Shown here: positions 17,369 through 26,010 of the stretch, piece after piece
How positions within the stretch are numbered: position 1 is the stretch's first letter
Layout of the letters: every line of letters starts with the position of its first letter
From: Streptomyces sp. MUM 203J
GTDB taxonomy: Bacteria; Actinomycetota; Actinomycetes; Streptomycetales; Streptomycetaceae
Length of the DNA: 64,000 nt
Direction of reading: 5' to 3'
Assembly (NCBI RefSeq): GCF_022414595.1
Contig: NZ_JADWYO010000003.1
Coordinates: 149,680 to 213,679 of the forward strand
The notes under the pieces: model-generated
The model's input: only the letters and a program-made list of their open reading frames with translations
What the model was told of the DNA's origin: nothing
Databases searched by the model: none
Made by a program: the position numbers and the translations under genes

Positions 17369-17944
17369 TCAGCCGGCTCGGCCGGTGCCCAGGGGCCAGG
17401 TGGCGACCGTCTCGTAGCGGGGGCGGTCGCCCGGCTCTCCGGAGGTGGGGAGGTTGCTGCGGATCAGCGTCAGCTCGCGCACCTCCCACCGGTGGCTCTT
17501 GAACCGCTCCAGTTCCACCACGTACGGCCGCAGGTCCGCGTCCGTACGGCTGCGGGCCAGCGTGAGATGGGCCTGGTAGCGGCGGTGCTCGTCCATCGGG
17601 ACGCCCGCGTGGCGGGCCGCCGCGTCCGTGCGCTCGGCCAGCAGCCGCATGTCGTCCAGCCCGCCCGCCGCCCCCGCCCACAGCGCGCGGCGCCCGAACC
17701 GCCCTCCCCCGTGGACCCGCAGCGGGAACGGCTCGGTGCGGCGCGCGCCCCGGGCCAGCCGCTCCTCCAGGCCGGGCAGCAGCTCCTCGTCCACCTCGCC
17801 CATGAACGCGAGTGTGTAGTGCCAGCCGGGGCGGCCGGTCCAGCGGAGCCTGTCGGCGCCGGGCATCGCGCGCAACTCCTCGACGGTCAGGGCCAGTTCG
17901 TCGAGCACGGGCTGCGGCGGCAGTACGGCAGCGAAGAGCCTCAT
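17369..17944 (-). CDS. thpR: RNA 2',3'-cyclic phosphodiesterase (2'-5' RNA ligase family, ThpR)
   Basis: A 191-aa 2H-phosphoesterase that opens 2',3'-cyclic phosphate ends of RNA. Both HxT/S motifs are present: HYTLAF near residue 43 and HLTLAR near residue 126, together with the RLFAAVLPP start and RWTGRPGWH. ATG at 17942-17944 overlaps the stop of the upstream MFS gene (ATGA), so the two are translationally coupled, with the MarR gene further upstream. The biological link between RNA end repair and the exporter is unclear. Confidence 0.85.
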   Translation of the reverse strand: MRLFAAVLPPQPVLDELALTVEELRAMPGADRLRWTGRPGWHYTLAFMGEVDEELLPGLEERLARGARRTEPFPLRVHGGGRFGRRALWAGAAGGLDDMRLLAERTDAAARHAGVPMDEHRRYQAHLTLARSRTDADLRPYVVELERFKSHRWEVRELTLIRSNLPTSGEPGDRPRYETVATWPLGTGRAG

Positions 17945-19377
17945 GCTCCCGAGTCTGGCACGCGGGCGGCTCTCGGGGCCGCCGTGAACCCGCCACGTCG
18001 GTGGGTGTCCGGGCGGGCTCCCGTCGCCGGGCCCGGACGGTGTCCGCCCGCAAGGAACGGACGAGCCGAAAGCCGTCGCCAGTCCTCGCGGAGCCGTACC
18101 CCCCTCGCCCGCGCCAGGATCACCCCGATCACCGCCGCCGCGGCCAGCGACACCGCGCCGCCCGCCGCGAAGCCGGCCCTCGCGCCGTAGGTGTCGGTGA
18201 TCCAGCCCAGCAGGGGCGCGCCCAGCGGCGTACCGCCGACGAACACCATCATGTAGAGGCTCATGACCCGGCCCCGCATCACGGGGTCGGTGGCGAGCTG
18301 GACGAACGAGTTGGCCGTGACGTTCACGGTCAGGCCGACCATGCCGATCGGCACCAGAGCCGCCGCGAACAGCCAGAAGGAGGGCGACAGGGCGGCGGTG
18401 ATCTCCAGCAGGCCGAAGACCAGGCCGGCGCCGACCAGCATCCGCAGCCGGGACGTGCCGCGCCGGGCGGCGAGCAGCGCGCCGATGAGGGAGCCGATCG
18501 CCATGAGCGTGTTGAGGAACCCGTACGTCCCTGGGCCCACGTGGAAGACGCCGTCCGCGAACGCGGTGAGCCAGATCGGGAAGTTGAAGCCGAACGTGCC
18601 GACGAACCCGACGAGCGCGATCGGCCAGACCAGCTCCGGGCGTCCGGCCACATAGCGCAGGCCCTCGCGGAGCTGGCCCTTGCCGCGCGGCGCGCGCTCC
18701 GTCCTGTGCAGCTCGGCCTGGCGCATGAGCAGGTTCGCGGTGATCGGCGCGAGGAAGGACAGGCCGTTGATCAGGAACGCCCAGCCGCTGCCGACGGAGG
18801 CGATGAGCAGACCGGCGACGGCGGGGCCGACGAGGCGGGCCGACTGGAAGTTGGCCGAGTTGAGGCTGACGGCGTTGCGGAGCTGCTCGGGGCCGACCAT
18901 CTCGGAGACGAAGGACTGGCGGGTCGGGTTGTCGACGACGGTCACCAGGCCGAGCAGGAAGGCGACCAGGTAGACGTGCCAGACCTGGACGTGCCCGGAG
19001 AGGGTGAGGGCGGCCAGGGCGAGCCCGCACAGGCCGAGCGCGCTCTGGGTGAGCAGCAGCAGCTGCCGCTTGGGGTACCGGTCCGCGATGACGCCGCCGT
19101 AGAGGCCGAACAGCAGCATGGGCAGGAACTGGAGCGCGGTGGTGATGCCGACGGCGGTGGCCGAGCCGGTGAGGCTGAGCACCAGCCAGTCCTGGGTGAT
19201 GCGGGCCATCCAGGTGCCCGTGTTGGAGACGATGGCGCCGCTGAAGAACAGCCGGTAGTTGCGGATGGCGAGCGACGAGAAGGTCCCGTTGCGTTCGCCG
19301 GGGCGGGGTGGTGTGCGGACGGGGGTGTCGTCGGGGTTGTGTCCGGGGGCGGAGTCTGCTCCGGGTCCCGTACTCAA
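17941..19377 (-). CDS. MFS transporter (EntS-like exporter)
   Basis: A 478-aa inner-membrane transporter with about twelve hydrophobic segments. The motif GLYGGVIADRYPKRQLLLLTQSALG between helices 2 and 3 and VVDNPTRQSFVSEMVGPEQLRNAVSLNS are typical of the EntS/multidrug-efflux branch of the MFS. The TTG at 19375-19377 was chosen because GGAGG lies nine bases upstream; a longer frame exists but has no signal. It sits downstream of a MarR-type regulator gene on the same strand and overlaps thpR, so MarR may control export of a toxic compound. Confidence 0.85.
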   Translation of the reverse strand: MSTGPGADSAPGHNPDDTPVRTPPRPGERNGTFSSLAIRNYRLFFSGAIVSNTGTWMARITQDWLVLSLTGSATAVGITTALQFLPMLLFGLYGGVIADRYPKRQLLLLTQSALGLCGLALAALTLSGHVQVWHVYLVAFLLGLVTVVDNPTRQSFVSEMVGPEQLRNAVSLNSANFQSARLVGPAVAGLLIASVGSGWAFLINGLSFLAPITANLLMRQAELHRTERAPRGKGQLREGLRYVAGRPELVWPIALVGFVGTFGFNFPIWLTAFADGVFHVGPGTYGFLNTLMAIGSLIGALLAARRGTSRLRMLVGAGLVFGLLEITAALSPSFWLFAAALVPIGMVGLTVNVTANSFVQLATDPVMRGRVMSLYMMVFVGGTPLGAPLLGWITDTYGARAGFAAGGAVSLAAAAVIGVILARARGVRLREDWRRLSARPFLAGGHRPGPATGARPDTHRRGGFTAAPRAARVPDSGA

Positions 19378-19409
19378 AGGGGTTCGCCTCCTCGGCGGTC
19401 GGGTGCTCC

Positions 19410-19859
19410 CTACAGGTGTGCCAGCTTCTCCAGTACGGGTGCGGCAGCGCGCAGCCTGGCCCACTCGTCCTCGTCCAGGCCCTCCGCGAGGGACGCCAGC
19501 CAGGCGTTCCGCTTGCGGCGGGACTCTTCCAGCATGGAGTCGGCCAGTTCGGTGCGGCTGACGACCTTCTGCCGCCGGTCGTCGGGATGCGGCTCCAGCG
19601 TGACCAGGCCCTTGGCCTCCAGCAGAGCGACGATGCGGGTCATCGACGGCGGCTGGACGTGTTCCTTGCGGGCCAGCTCGCCGGGAGTGGCCCGGCCGCA
19701 GCGGGCGAGGGTGCCGAGCACCGACATCTCGGTGGGGCTCAGTGACTCGTCGACCCGCTGGTGCCGCAGGCGACGGGAGAGCCGCATGATCGACGATCGA
19801 AGCGCGTTGACGGCCGCGGCGTTCGCCTCGGCGCCGTTGCCGTGGGACAGGTCAGGCAT
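19410..19859 (-). CDS. MarR-family transcriptional regulator
   Basis: A 149-aa winged-helix DNA-binding protein. SPTEMSVLGTLARCGRATPGELARKEHVQPPSMTRIVALLEAKGLV is the helix-turn-helix, and PHPDDRRQKVVSRTE is the wing with the conserved DxRxxxV pattern. Flanking helices serve dimerisation. It is the first gene of a probable MarR-MFS-thpR unit (33 bases to the MFS start) and diverges from a membrane-protein gene; a short inverted repeat lies just upstream. Ligand unknown. Confidence 0.9.
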   Translation of the reverse strand: MPDLSHGNGAEANAAAVNALRSSIMRLSRRLRHQRVDESLSPTEMSVLGTLARCGRATPGELARKEHVQPPSMTRIVALLEAKGLVTLEPHPDDRRQKVVSRTELADSMLEESRRKRNAWLASLAEGLDEDEWARLRAAAPVLEKLAHL

Positions 19860-19867
19860 GTTTGTTA

Positions 19868-19876
19868 GAGTAACTC
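19868..19876. promoter_or_regulatory. Candidate MarR operator
   Basis: GAGTAACTC, a nine-base near-palindrome inside an AT-richer patch between the divergent MarR gene (start 19859) and the membrane-protein gene (start 19911). Position fits autoregulation; the arms are short. Confidence 0.35.
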
Positions 19877-19910
19877 ATTACCCTGCCTAAGGACCAGTCG
19901 AGGGAGCCGT

Positions 19911-20507
19911 ATGCCCCGCTCACCCCTGCCGCCGCCTCCGCCGCCCGCGCATCTGCGGGCCTGGCCGGACCGGGAGGCGCTGCTGGCGGACCGGGGGCGG
20001 GCGATGGAGGTGCTGCGGGGGCGGTGGCTGGGACTGGGGCGGTTGGCGGTGCTCTGGCTGTCGGGGGCGCTGGGGGCGCTCGGGTGGGTGCTGTTCACGG
20101 TGCCGTTGCAGGGACTCGGCAGGTACGGGGACCGGATGGTGCTGATCGCGGCGCCGGTGCTCGTGCCGCTGGGGCTGGGGGCGCTGGTGGCGGCGGCATT
20201 GCTTGCGGTGCGCGGGGTGCGGCGGGACCGGGAGGCGCGGCGGCTGATGGACGCGTGGCGGGGCCTGGAGCGGGACCCCGGGACGGACGGGCGGCTGCGG
20301 GCGCCCGGGCTGAGTCTGGCCTGGCTGCTGCTGTCGTTCGTGCCGTGCGTGCTGGGGCTCTGGGCGTCGTTCGGGGCGGCGGGCGCGGCCCGTACGGTCG
20401 CGGACGTGGTGCTGGGGATGGGGGCGGGGGTGGTGCTGTGGGTGACCGGGATGCTCGGGGTCGCCAAGGCGTTCTCGTACCGCAGATGGGTGCTGTCGCG
20501 CGGCTGA
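19911..20507 (+). CDS. Hypothetical integral membrane protein
   Basis: A 198-aa protein with a Pro-rich N-terminus (SPLPPPPPPAH) and four hydrophobic segments, for example LAVLWLSGALGALGWVLF, MVLIAAPVLVPLGLGALVAAALL, LAWLLLSFVPCVLGLWASFG and VVLGMGAGVVLWVTGMLGVA, separated by a basic loop (RGVRRDREARR). No catalytic motif seen. ATG at 19911. It is divergent from the MarR gene and followed by a small ribbon-helix-helix gene. Confidence 0.75.
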   Translation: MPRSPLPPPPPPAHLRAWPDREALLADRGRAMEVLRGRWLGLGRLAVLWLSGALGALGWVLFTVPLQGLGRYGDRMVLIAAPVLVPLGLGALVAAALLAVRGVRRDREARRLMDAWRGLERDPGTDGRLRAPGLSLAWLLLSFVPCVLGLWASFGAAGAARTVADVVLGMGAGVVLWVTGMLGVAKAFSYRRWVLSRG

Positions 20508-20578
20508 ATCACTCGTAGGAGTGACAGTCTTATGAAAAGCGACGCGTGGGCGCGGGCGGGGCCGCGACCCTGTCGGGC

Positions 20579-20806
20579 ATGGAATCCACGGGGACGACGG
20601 GACAGACGGGGGCGGGGGGAACCGGGGGATCAACCGTCCTCAGTCTGAGGATGGACGGCGATCTGCTCGAACGCGTGCGGCAGCATGCCGCCAGAAGCCA
20701 GATGAGCGTCCAGGACTACGTGGTCCGGACGCTCGTCCGGGCCGACTTCGACGAGCGCTTCAGCGCGGCCGTCGACGAGACGGAGAAGTTCTACGGTCTC
20801 ACCTGA
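20579..20806 (+). CDS. Small ribbon-helix-helix-like DNA-binding protein
   Basis: A 75-aa protein with a flexible Gly/Thr-rich N-terminus, then a beta strand and two helices (VLSLRMDGDLLERVRQHA, MSVQDYVVRTLVRADFDERF), the arrangement of Arc/CopG/MetJ-type RHH repressors and antitoxins. No toxin gene is adjacent. ATG at 20579 follows the more probable start region; an upstream GTG at 20546 is possible. Its stop is three bases from that of the convergent NCS2 permease, and both share a hairpin. Confidence 0.7.
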   Translation: MESTGTTGQTGAGGTGGSTVLSLRMDGDLLERVRQHAARSQMSVQDYVVRTLVRADFDERFSAAVDETEKFYGLT

Positions 20807-20818
20807 GCGTCAGGTGAG
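20798..20818. terminator. Shared hairpin between convergent genes
   Basis: CTCACCTGA (20798-20806) and TCAGGTGAG (20810-20818) form a nine-base stem with a three-base loop that contains both stop codons. It could end transcription from both sides. Confidence 0.6.
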
Positions 20819-22264
20819 ACCCAGCGACGGCACGGCGTAGGAGAAGACGAACACCGCCGACACCACGTACATCGCGGCCGGTACCTCCCGGCCCCGTCCG
20901 GTGGCGAGCCGCAGCACGCTGAAGGCGATGAAGCCGATGCCGATGCCGTTGGTGATCGAGTAGGTGAACGGCATCATCACCATCGCCAGGAACGCGGGCA
21001 CCGCGATCGTGAAGTCGCTCCAGTCGATGTCCCGGACCGATCCGGCCAGGATCAGGAAGCCGACCGCGACCAGCGCGGGTGTGGCCGCCTGGGAAGGGAC
21101 CATCGTGGCCAGCGGCGTGAGGAACAGCGCGACGGCGAAGAGACCGCCGGTGACGACCGATGCCAGGCCCGTACGGGCGCCCTCGCCGACGCCCGCGGTC
21201 GACTCGACGTAGCAGGTGGTGGCGGAGGAGGAGGTGGCGCCGCCGGTGGCGACGGCGAAGCCGTCGACGAGCAGCACCCTGTTGATGCCGGGGAGGTTGC
21301 CGTCCTTGTCCATCAGTTTCGCTTCGTCGCCGACGCCCAGGATCGTGCCCATCGCGTCGAAGAAGCAGGACAGCAGGACGGTGAAGACGAAGAGCGAGCC
21401 GGTCAGCAGGCCGACCTTCTCGAAGCCGCCGAAGAGGCTGACCTGGCCGATGAGCCCGAAGTCGGGGGTGGCGAGCGGGCTGCCCGGCCATTCGGGGGTG
21501 GTCAGGCCCCAGGACGGGACGGTCGCGACCGCGTTCACGATCATCGCGGCGGCCGTCATGACGATCATCGAGATGAGGATCGCGCCCGGGACCTTGCGGA
21601 TCAGCAGTGCCAGGGTGAGCAGCGTGCCGACGGCGAAGATCAGCACCGGCCAGCCGGTGAGGTGCCCGTCGAGGCCGAGCTGGAGCGGCACGGTGGTCTG
21701 GGCGGCGTCCGGGATGCGGGAGACGAAGCCGGAGTCCACCAGGCCGATCAGCATGATGAACAGGCCGATGCCGATGGCGATGCCCTTGCGGAGGCCGGTC
21801 GGCACGGCGTTCATGACGCGTTCGCGCAGACCGGTGGCCACGAGGAGCATCACGATGAAGCCCGCGATGACCACCATGCCCATGGCGTCGGGCCAGGACA
21901 TGTTCGGCGCGAGCTGGAGTGCGACGACCGTGTTGACGCCCAGTCCTGCGGCGAGCGCGATGGGGACGTTGCCGATGACGCCCATCAGAAGCGTGGTGAA
22001 CGCGGCGCTCACGATGGTCGCGGTGACCAGTTCGCCGCTGTCGAGCTGGTGCCCGTACATGTCCTTGGCGCTGCCGAGGATGATCGGGTTCAGCACGATG
22101 ATGTAGGCCATCGCGAAGAAGGTGGCGAACCCGCCGCGGATCTCGCGGGCGGGGGTGGAGCCGCGCTCGGAGATCTTGAAGAACCGGTCCAGGACGCTGG
22201 TGCCGGTCGGCTGCGGCTCGGGGGCGACGGGCGCCGCGGCGGGAGCGGTGGCCGTGGGTGGCAT
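20810..22264 (-). CDS. NCS2-family purine (hypoxanthine/guanine/adenine) permease, AzgA/PbuG type
   Basis: A 484-aa inner-membrane carrier for purine bases. Typical AzgA-group features: REIRGGFATFFAMAYIIVLNP, the GLGVNTVVALQL half-helix region, CFFDAMGTILGVGDEAKLMDKDGNLPGINRVLLVDG and GGATSSSATTCYVESTAGVGEGARTGL, where the signature reads CYVES. The ATG at 22262-22264 is preceded by GAGG at a good distance, so the longer frame upstream was not used. It stands alone, convergent with the RHH gene. Confidence 0.9.
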   Translation of the reverse strand: MPPTATAPAAAPVAPEPQPTGTSVLDRFFKISERGSTPAREIRGGFATFFAMAYIIVLNPIILGSAKDMYGHQLDSGELVTATIVSAAFTTLLMGVIGNVPIALAAGLGVNTVVALQLAPNMSWPDAMGMVVIAGFIVMLLVATGLRERVMNAVPTGLRKGIAIGIGLFIMLIGLVDSGFVSRIPDAAQTTVPLQLGLDGHLTGWPVLIFAVGTLLTLALLIRKVPGAILISMIVMTAAAMIVNAVATVPSWGLTTPEWPGSPLATPDFGLIGQVSLFGGFEKVGLLTGSLFVFTVLLSCFFDAMGTILGVGDEAKLMDKDGNLPGINRVLLVDGFAVATGGATSSSATTCYVESTAGVGEGARTGLASVVTGGLFAVALFLTPLATMVPSQAATPALVAVGFLILAGSVRDIDWSDFTIAVPAFLAMVMMPFTYSITNGIGIGFIAFSVLRLATGRGREVPAAMYVVSAVFVFSYAVPSLGLT

Positions 22265-22445
22265 GGAGAACCTCGTGGGGGCGGGGGAGGTGTCCGCGCC
22301 TCCTTGTGTCTTCACACGATCAAAGCCGGTCACCGCAAAACCGTTTCAGTATGAATGCATGAGTCGAAGATCGGTATCTCCGCGCGTAGAACGTGCGTGC
22401 GATGCCCGGGTGGGCTGCCGTGCCGCGGCGCCTACGATGTGGGGC

Positions 22446-22721
22446 ATGGCGAAGTGGACCCCCAAGCACGAGGCGCCCGAGCCCCTGGAGGGGCCGGTCG
22501 TCGCGACGATCACCGGCGGCACGGTCATCTGGTTCGCCCTGTTCCTGCTCCAGCTCCCCTTCTACGGGTGGTTCGCGGACCGCGGCTGGGAGAACTGGGT
22601 CTGGACCTGCCTGGCCGGGGGTGCGCTGGGGCTGCTGGGCGTCTGGTACGTCCGCAAGCGTGACGCCGCGATCCGCCGCGCGGCGGAGGGGGAGCGGGAC
22701 CCGGGCGCCGACTGGGCCTGA
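22446..22721 (+). CDS. DUF2530 family membrane protein
   Basis: A 91-aa protein with a soluble N-terminus (MAKWTPKHEAPEPLEGP) and two hydrophobic helices (VIWFALFLLQLPFYGWF, WVWTCLAGGALGLLGVWYV) ending in a charged tail RKRDAAIRRA. The layout matches the actinobacterial DUF2530 family, whose function is unknown. ATG 22446 was preferred over an ATG nine bases upstream. Probably in one unit with the next gene. Confidence 0.8.
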   Translation: MAKWTPKHEAPEPLEGPVVATITGGTVIWFALFLLQLPFYGWFADRGWENWVWTCLAGGALGLLGVWYVRKRDAAIRRAAEGERDPGADWA

Positions 22722-22804
22722 GGGGGCGGCGCGGGGCGGTGCCCCCCGGCCGGTCGTCGCGCACGCCTGTTCCCCGCCAGGCGGGTGGCTGGCACGATCA
22801 CGCC

Positions 22805-23362
22805 ATGAATGGCGAGAAGGCGACGACGGCGGCGTACAGCGCGCGGTACGGGTGGGACCGGCGGACGCTCGGGGTGGTCGCCGTCTGCGCGGCCTTCTGT
22901 TCGACCGTGCTGCTGCCGGGCGCGCCCCTGGCGCTGTATCTGCTGGTGCTCCCGTTCTTCGGGGGCGGTGGGCTGTTTCTCGCGTGCGTTGCGCTGAGCC
23001 GCAGGGTCGCGTTCCGGGTCGACGAGAGCGGTGTGCTGCTGGGCGGGACGCCTCCGCGCCATCGGGCCACCACCGCCCACGTCCCGTGGGACGACATCGA
23101 GGCCGTCGTCCTGTGGCGGCAGACCGGCGCCGCCCACATGCCGTACGTCGGCCTCGCCCGCCGCGAGGACGCACCGCGGCTGCCCGGCGCCGGGCAGGGC
23201 GACCGGGCCCGCGCGCTGAGCGGGTTTCTCGTGCCGGACGTTCCCCCGGACGTCGTCATGGCCTCCCGCGCCGTCAACGGCTGGCGGCTCGACAAGGACC
23301 GGCTGGCCGCGGCGGTGGCGGCGTTCGCGCCGCCCGGAGTGGAGGTGCTCGACGCCTGGTGA
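22805..23362 (+). CDS. Hypothetical membrane protein with PH-like C-terminal domain
   Basis: A 185-aa protein with two hydrophobic helices (LGVVAVCAAFCSTVLLPG, ALYLLVLPFFGGGGLFLACVAL) followed by a strand-rich region (VAFRVDESGVLLGGTPP, HVPWDDIEAVVLWRQ) of the kind seen in bacterial PH-domain membrane proteins. ATG at 22805. It lies 83 bases after the DUF2530 gene, same strand. No catalytic residues recognised. Confidence 0.7.
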   Translation: MNGEKATTAAYSARYGWDRRTLGVVAVCAAFCSTVLLPGAPLALYLLVLPFFGGGGLFLACVALSRRVAFRVDESGVLLGGTPPRHRATTAHVPWDDIEAVVLWRQTGAAHMPYVGLARREDAPRLPGAGQGDRARALSGFLVPDVPPDVVMASRAVNGWRLDKDRLAAAVAAFAPPGVEVLDAW

Positions 23363-23481
23363 GCACGGCGCGCCCCGGGCCCCGGAGCCGTACCCCCGTG
23401 GGGCCGTCCGGCTCCCGCCCCGGTCGGATCTTCGCGCCGTTCCAGGGGTGAGCGCGGGCATCCGGCCGTACCGTCGGAGTC

Positions 23482-25881
23482 ATGACGCAGCGCGCCGGCA
23501 CTGACGACGTGACGACGGAGACGGGCCAGGGCGGGGCCGCCCGGGCAGGTGGGCTGAGCGCCGCCGAAGTGGCCGTGCGGGTCGCGCGGGGTGAGGTCAA
23601 CGACGTACCCGTACGGTCCTCCCGCTCCACCGCCGACATCGTCCGGGGCAACGTCCTCACCCGGTTCAACGCCATCATCGGCGTGCTGTGGGCGATCATG
23701 CTGGCCGTCGCGCCCATTCAGGACAGCCTGTTCGGGTTCGTGATCGTCGCCAACACCGGCATCGGCATCCTCCAGGAACTCCGTGCCAAGAAGACCCTCG
23801 ACGGCCTCGCGGTCATCGGGGAGGCCAAGCCGACCGTGCGCCGGGACGGCACCCCCACCGAGGTGTCCACGTCCGAGATCGTGCTCGGGGACCTCATCGA
23901 GCTGGGGCCCGGGGACAAGGTCGTCGTCGACGGGAGGGTGGTCGAGGCCGACGGGCTCGAAGTCGACGAGTCGCTGCTCACCGGCGAGGCCGACCCCGTG
24001 CTCAAACAGCCCGGCGACACCGTCATGTCCGGGTCCTTCGTCGTCGCCGGCGGCGGAGCCTTCACCGCCACCAAGGTCGGCCGCGAGGCCTACGCCGCGC
24101 AGCTCGCGGAGGAGGCCTCCCGCTTCACCCTGGTCCACTCCGAGCTGCGCTCCGGCATCTCCACCATCCTCAAGTACGTGACCTGGATGATGGTCCCCAC
24201 CGCCACCGCGCTCGTCATCAGCCAGCTCGTCGTCAAGGAGACCGGCTTCAAGAACTCGGTCGCCCGCACCGTCGGCGGCATCGTCCCGATGATCCCCGAG
24301 GGGCTCGTCCTCCTCACCTCCGTCGCCTTCGCCATCGGTGTCATCCGGCTCGGCCGCAAACAGTGCCTAGTCCAGGAACTGCCCGCCATCGAGGGCCTCG
24401 CCCGCGTCGACACGGTCTGCCTCGACAAGACCGGAACCCTCACCGAGGGGGGCATGGACGTCACCGGGCTCCGGCTCCTCAACGGCGCCGACGAGGCGTA
24501 CGTGTGCAAGGTGCTCGGCGCCCTGGGAGACGCCGACCCCCATCCCAACGCCTCCCTCCGGGCCATCATCGACGCCTACCCCGACAGCGAGGACTGGCGC
24601 TGCACCGAGGCCCTGCCCTTCTCCTCCGCCCGCAAGTACAGCGGCGCCGCACTCAGCGAGGGCGACGGCCAGACCAGCACCTGGCTCCTCGGCGCGCCCG
24701 ACGTGCTGCTGCCCGCAGGCGACCCGGCGCTCGGGGAGACCGACGCCCTCAACAAGCAGGGCCTGCGGGTCCTCCTGCTGGCCCGGGCGAGCGGCGAACT
24801 GGACGACCCGGCCGTCGTCGGCAAGGCCCGCGCCGCCGCCCTCGTCGTCCTCGAACAGCGGCTGCGCCCCGACGCCGGAGCCACGCTCGCCTACTTCGCC
24901 GACCAGAACGTCGACGCCAAGGTCATCTCCGGCGACAACGCCGTCTCCGTCGGCGCCGTCGCGGGCAAGCTCGGCCTGCCCGGCGCCGACCGCGCCGTCG
25001 ACGCCCGCCGCCTCCCCGAGGACCGCGACGCCATGGGCCGCGCCATCGAGGACGGCGCCGTCTTCGGCCGGGTCACCCCGCAGCAGAAGCGGGACATGGT
25101 CGGCGCCCTCCAGTCCCGCGGGCACACCGTCGCGATGACCGGCGACGGCGTCAACGACGTGCTGGCCCTCAAGGACGCGGACATCGGGGTCTCCATGGGC
25201 AGCGGCTCCGAGGCCACCCGGGCGGTCGCGCAGATCGTGCTGCTCGACAACAGCTTCGCGACGCTGCCGTCGGTCGTCGCGGAGGGGCGGCGGGTGATCG
25301 GCAACATCACGCGTGTGGCGACGCTGTTCCTGACGAAGACCGTCTACTCGGTGCTGCTCGCCGTCCTCGTCGTCGTCTTCCAGCTGGAGTACCCGTTCCT
25401 GCCGCGGCACCTGACGCTGCTGTCGACGCTCACCATCGGTGTGCCCGCGTTCTTCCTGGCGCTCGCGCCCAACAAGGAGCGGGCCCGGCCCCACTTCGTC
25501 CGGCGCGTCATGCGGTACGCGATCCCCGCGGGGCTCATCGCGGCGGCGGCCACCTTCACGACGTACACCCTGGCGGGCAGCCACTACAGCGGGCCCGGAG
25601 CGCTGGACGCGGAGACCAGCGCGGCGACGCTGACGCTGTTCCTGGTGTCCCTGTGGGTGCTGGCGATCATCGCCCGGCCCTACACCTGGTGGCGGATCGC
25701 GCTGGTCGCGGCGATGGGCGCGGCGTTTCTGCTGGTGCTGGCCGTGCCCTGGCTGCAGGACTTCTTCGCCCTGAAGCTGGTGGGCACGACCATGCCGTGG
25801 GCGGCGGTGGGGATCGCGGCGGCGGCGGCGGGGATGCTGGAGTTCGCGTGGCGGTGGGTGGGGCGGAGGTTCCCGGCCTGA
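23482..25881 (+). CDS. P-type cation-transporting ATPase, CtpE-like
   Basis: A 799-aa membrane ATPase. It carries the actuator LLTGEADPV (TGE at about 167), the membrane motif MIPEGLVLLTS (PEGL 272-275), the phosphorylation site CLDKTGTLTEGG (DKTGT 315-319) and the hinge MTGDGVNDVLALKDADIG. No N-terminal metal-binding domain and no CPC motif, so it is not a heavy-metal pump. The PEGL membrane motif and total length match mycobacterial CtpE, reported to act in calcium uptake. ATG at 23482. Calcium specificity is inferred from that similarity. Confidence 0.85.
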   Translation: MTQRAGTDDVTTETGQGGAARAGGLSAAEVAVRVARGEVNDVPVRSSRSTADIVRGNVLTRFNAIIGVLWAIMLAVAPIQDSLFGFVIVANTGIGILQELRAKKTLDGLAVIGEAKPTVRRDGTPTEVSTSEIVLGDLIELGPGDKVVVDGRVVEADGLEVDESLLTGEADPVLKQPGDTVMSGSFVVAGGGAFTATKVGREAYAAQLAEEASRFTLVHSELRSGISTILKYVTWMMVPTATALVISQLVVKETGFKNSVARTVGGIVPMIPEGLVLLTSVAFAIGVIRLGRKQCLVQELPAIEGLARVDTVCLDKTGTLTEGGMDVTGLRLLNGADEAYVCKVLGALGDADPHPNASLRAIIDAYPDSEDWRCTEALPFSSARKYSGAALSEGDGQTSTWLLGAPDVLLPAGDPALGETDALNKQGLRVLLLARASGELDDPAVVGKARAAALVVLEQRLRPDAGATLAYFADQNVDAKVISGDNAVSVGAVAGKLGLPGADRAVDARRLPEDRDAMGRAIEDGAVFGRVTPQQKRDMVGALQSRGHTVAMTGDGVNDVLALKDADIGVSMGSGSEATRAVAQIVLLDNSFATLPSVVAEGRRVIGNITRVATLFLTKTVYSVLLAVLVVVFQLEYPFLPRHLTLLSTLTIGVPAFFLALAPNKERARPHFVRRVMRYAIPAGLIAAAATFTTYTLAGSHYSGPGALDAETSAATLTLFLVSLWVLAIIARPYTWWRIALVAAMGAAFLLVLAVPWLQDFFALKLVGTTMPWAAVGIAAAAAGMLEFAWRWVGRRFPA

Positions 25882-26010
25882 TGCCGCCGCCGGCGGGCCG
25901 AGCCGACAGGGGCTTCACCGTCCAGGGGCTCCGCCGCCCGGGGCTTCACCTCCGGGGACCGAGCCGGAGGCGGCCACCGCCCCCGGCCCACCGCTGCCCG
26001 GACCCGTCCC

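Noticed and set aside
20509..20524. Small hairpin TCACTC/GAGTGA after the membrane-protein gene
   Set aside because: Only six base pairs and no T-run; too weak to call a terminator.
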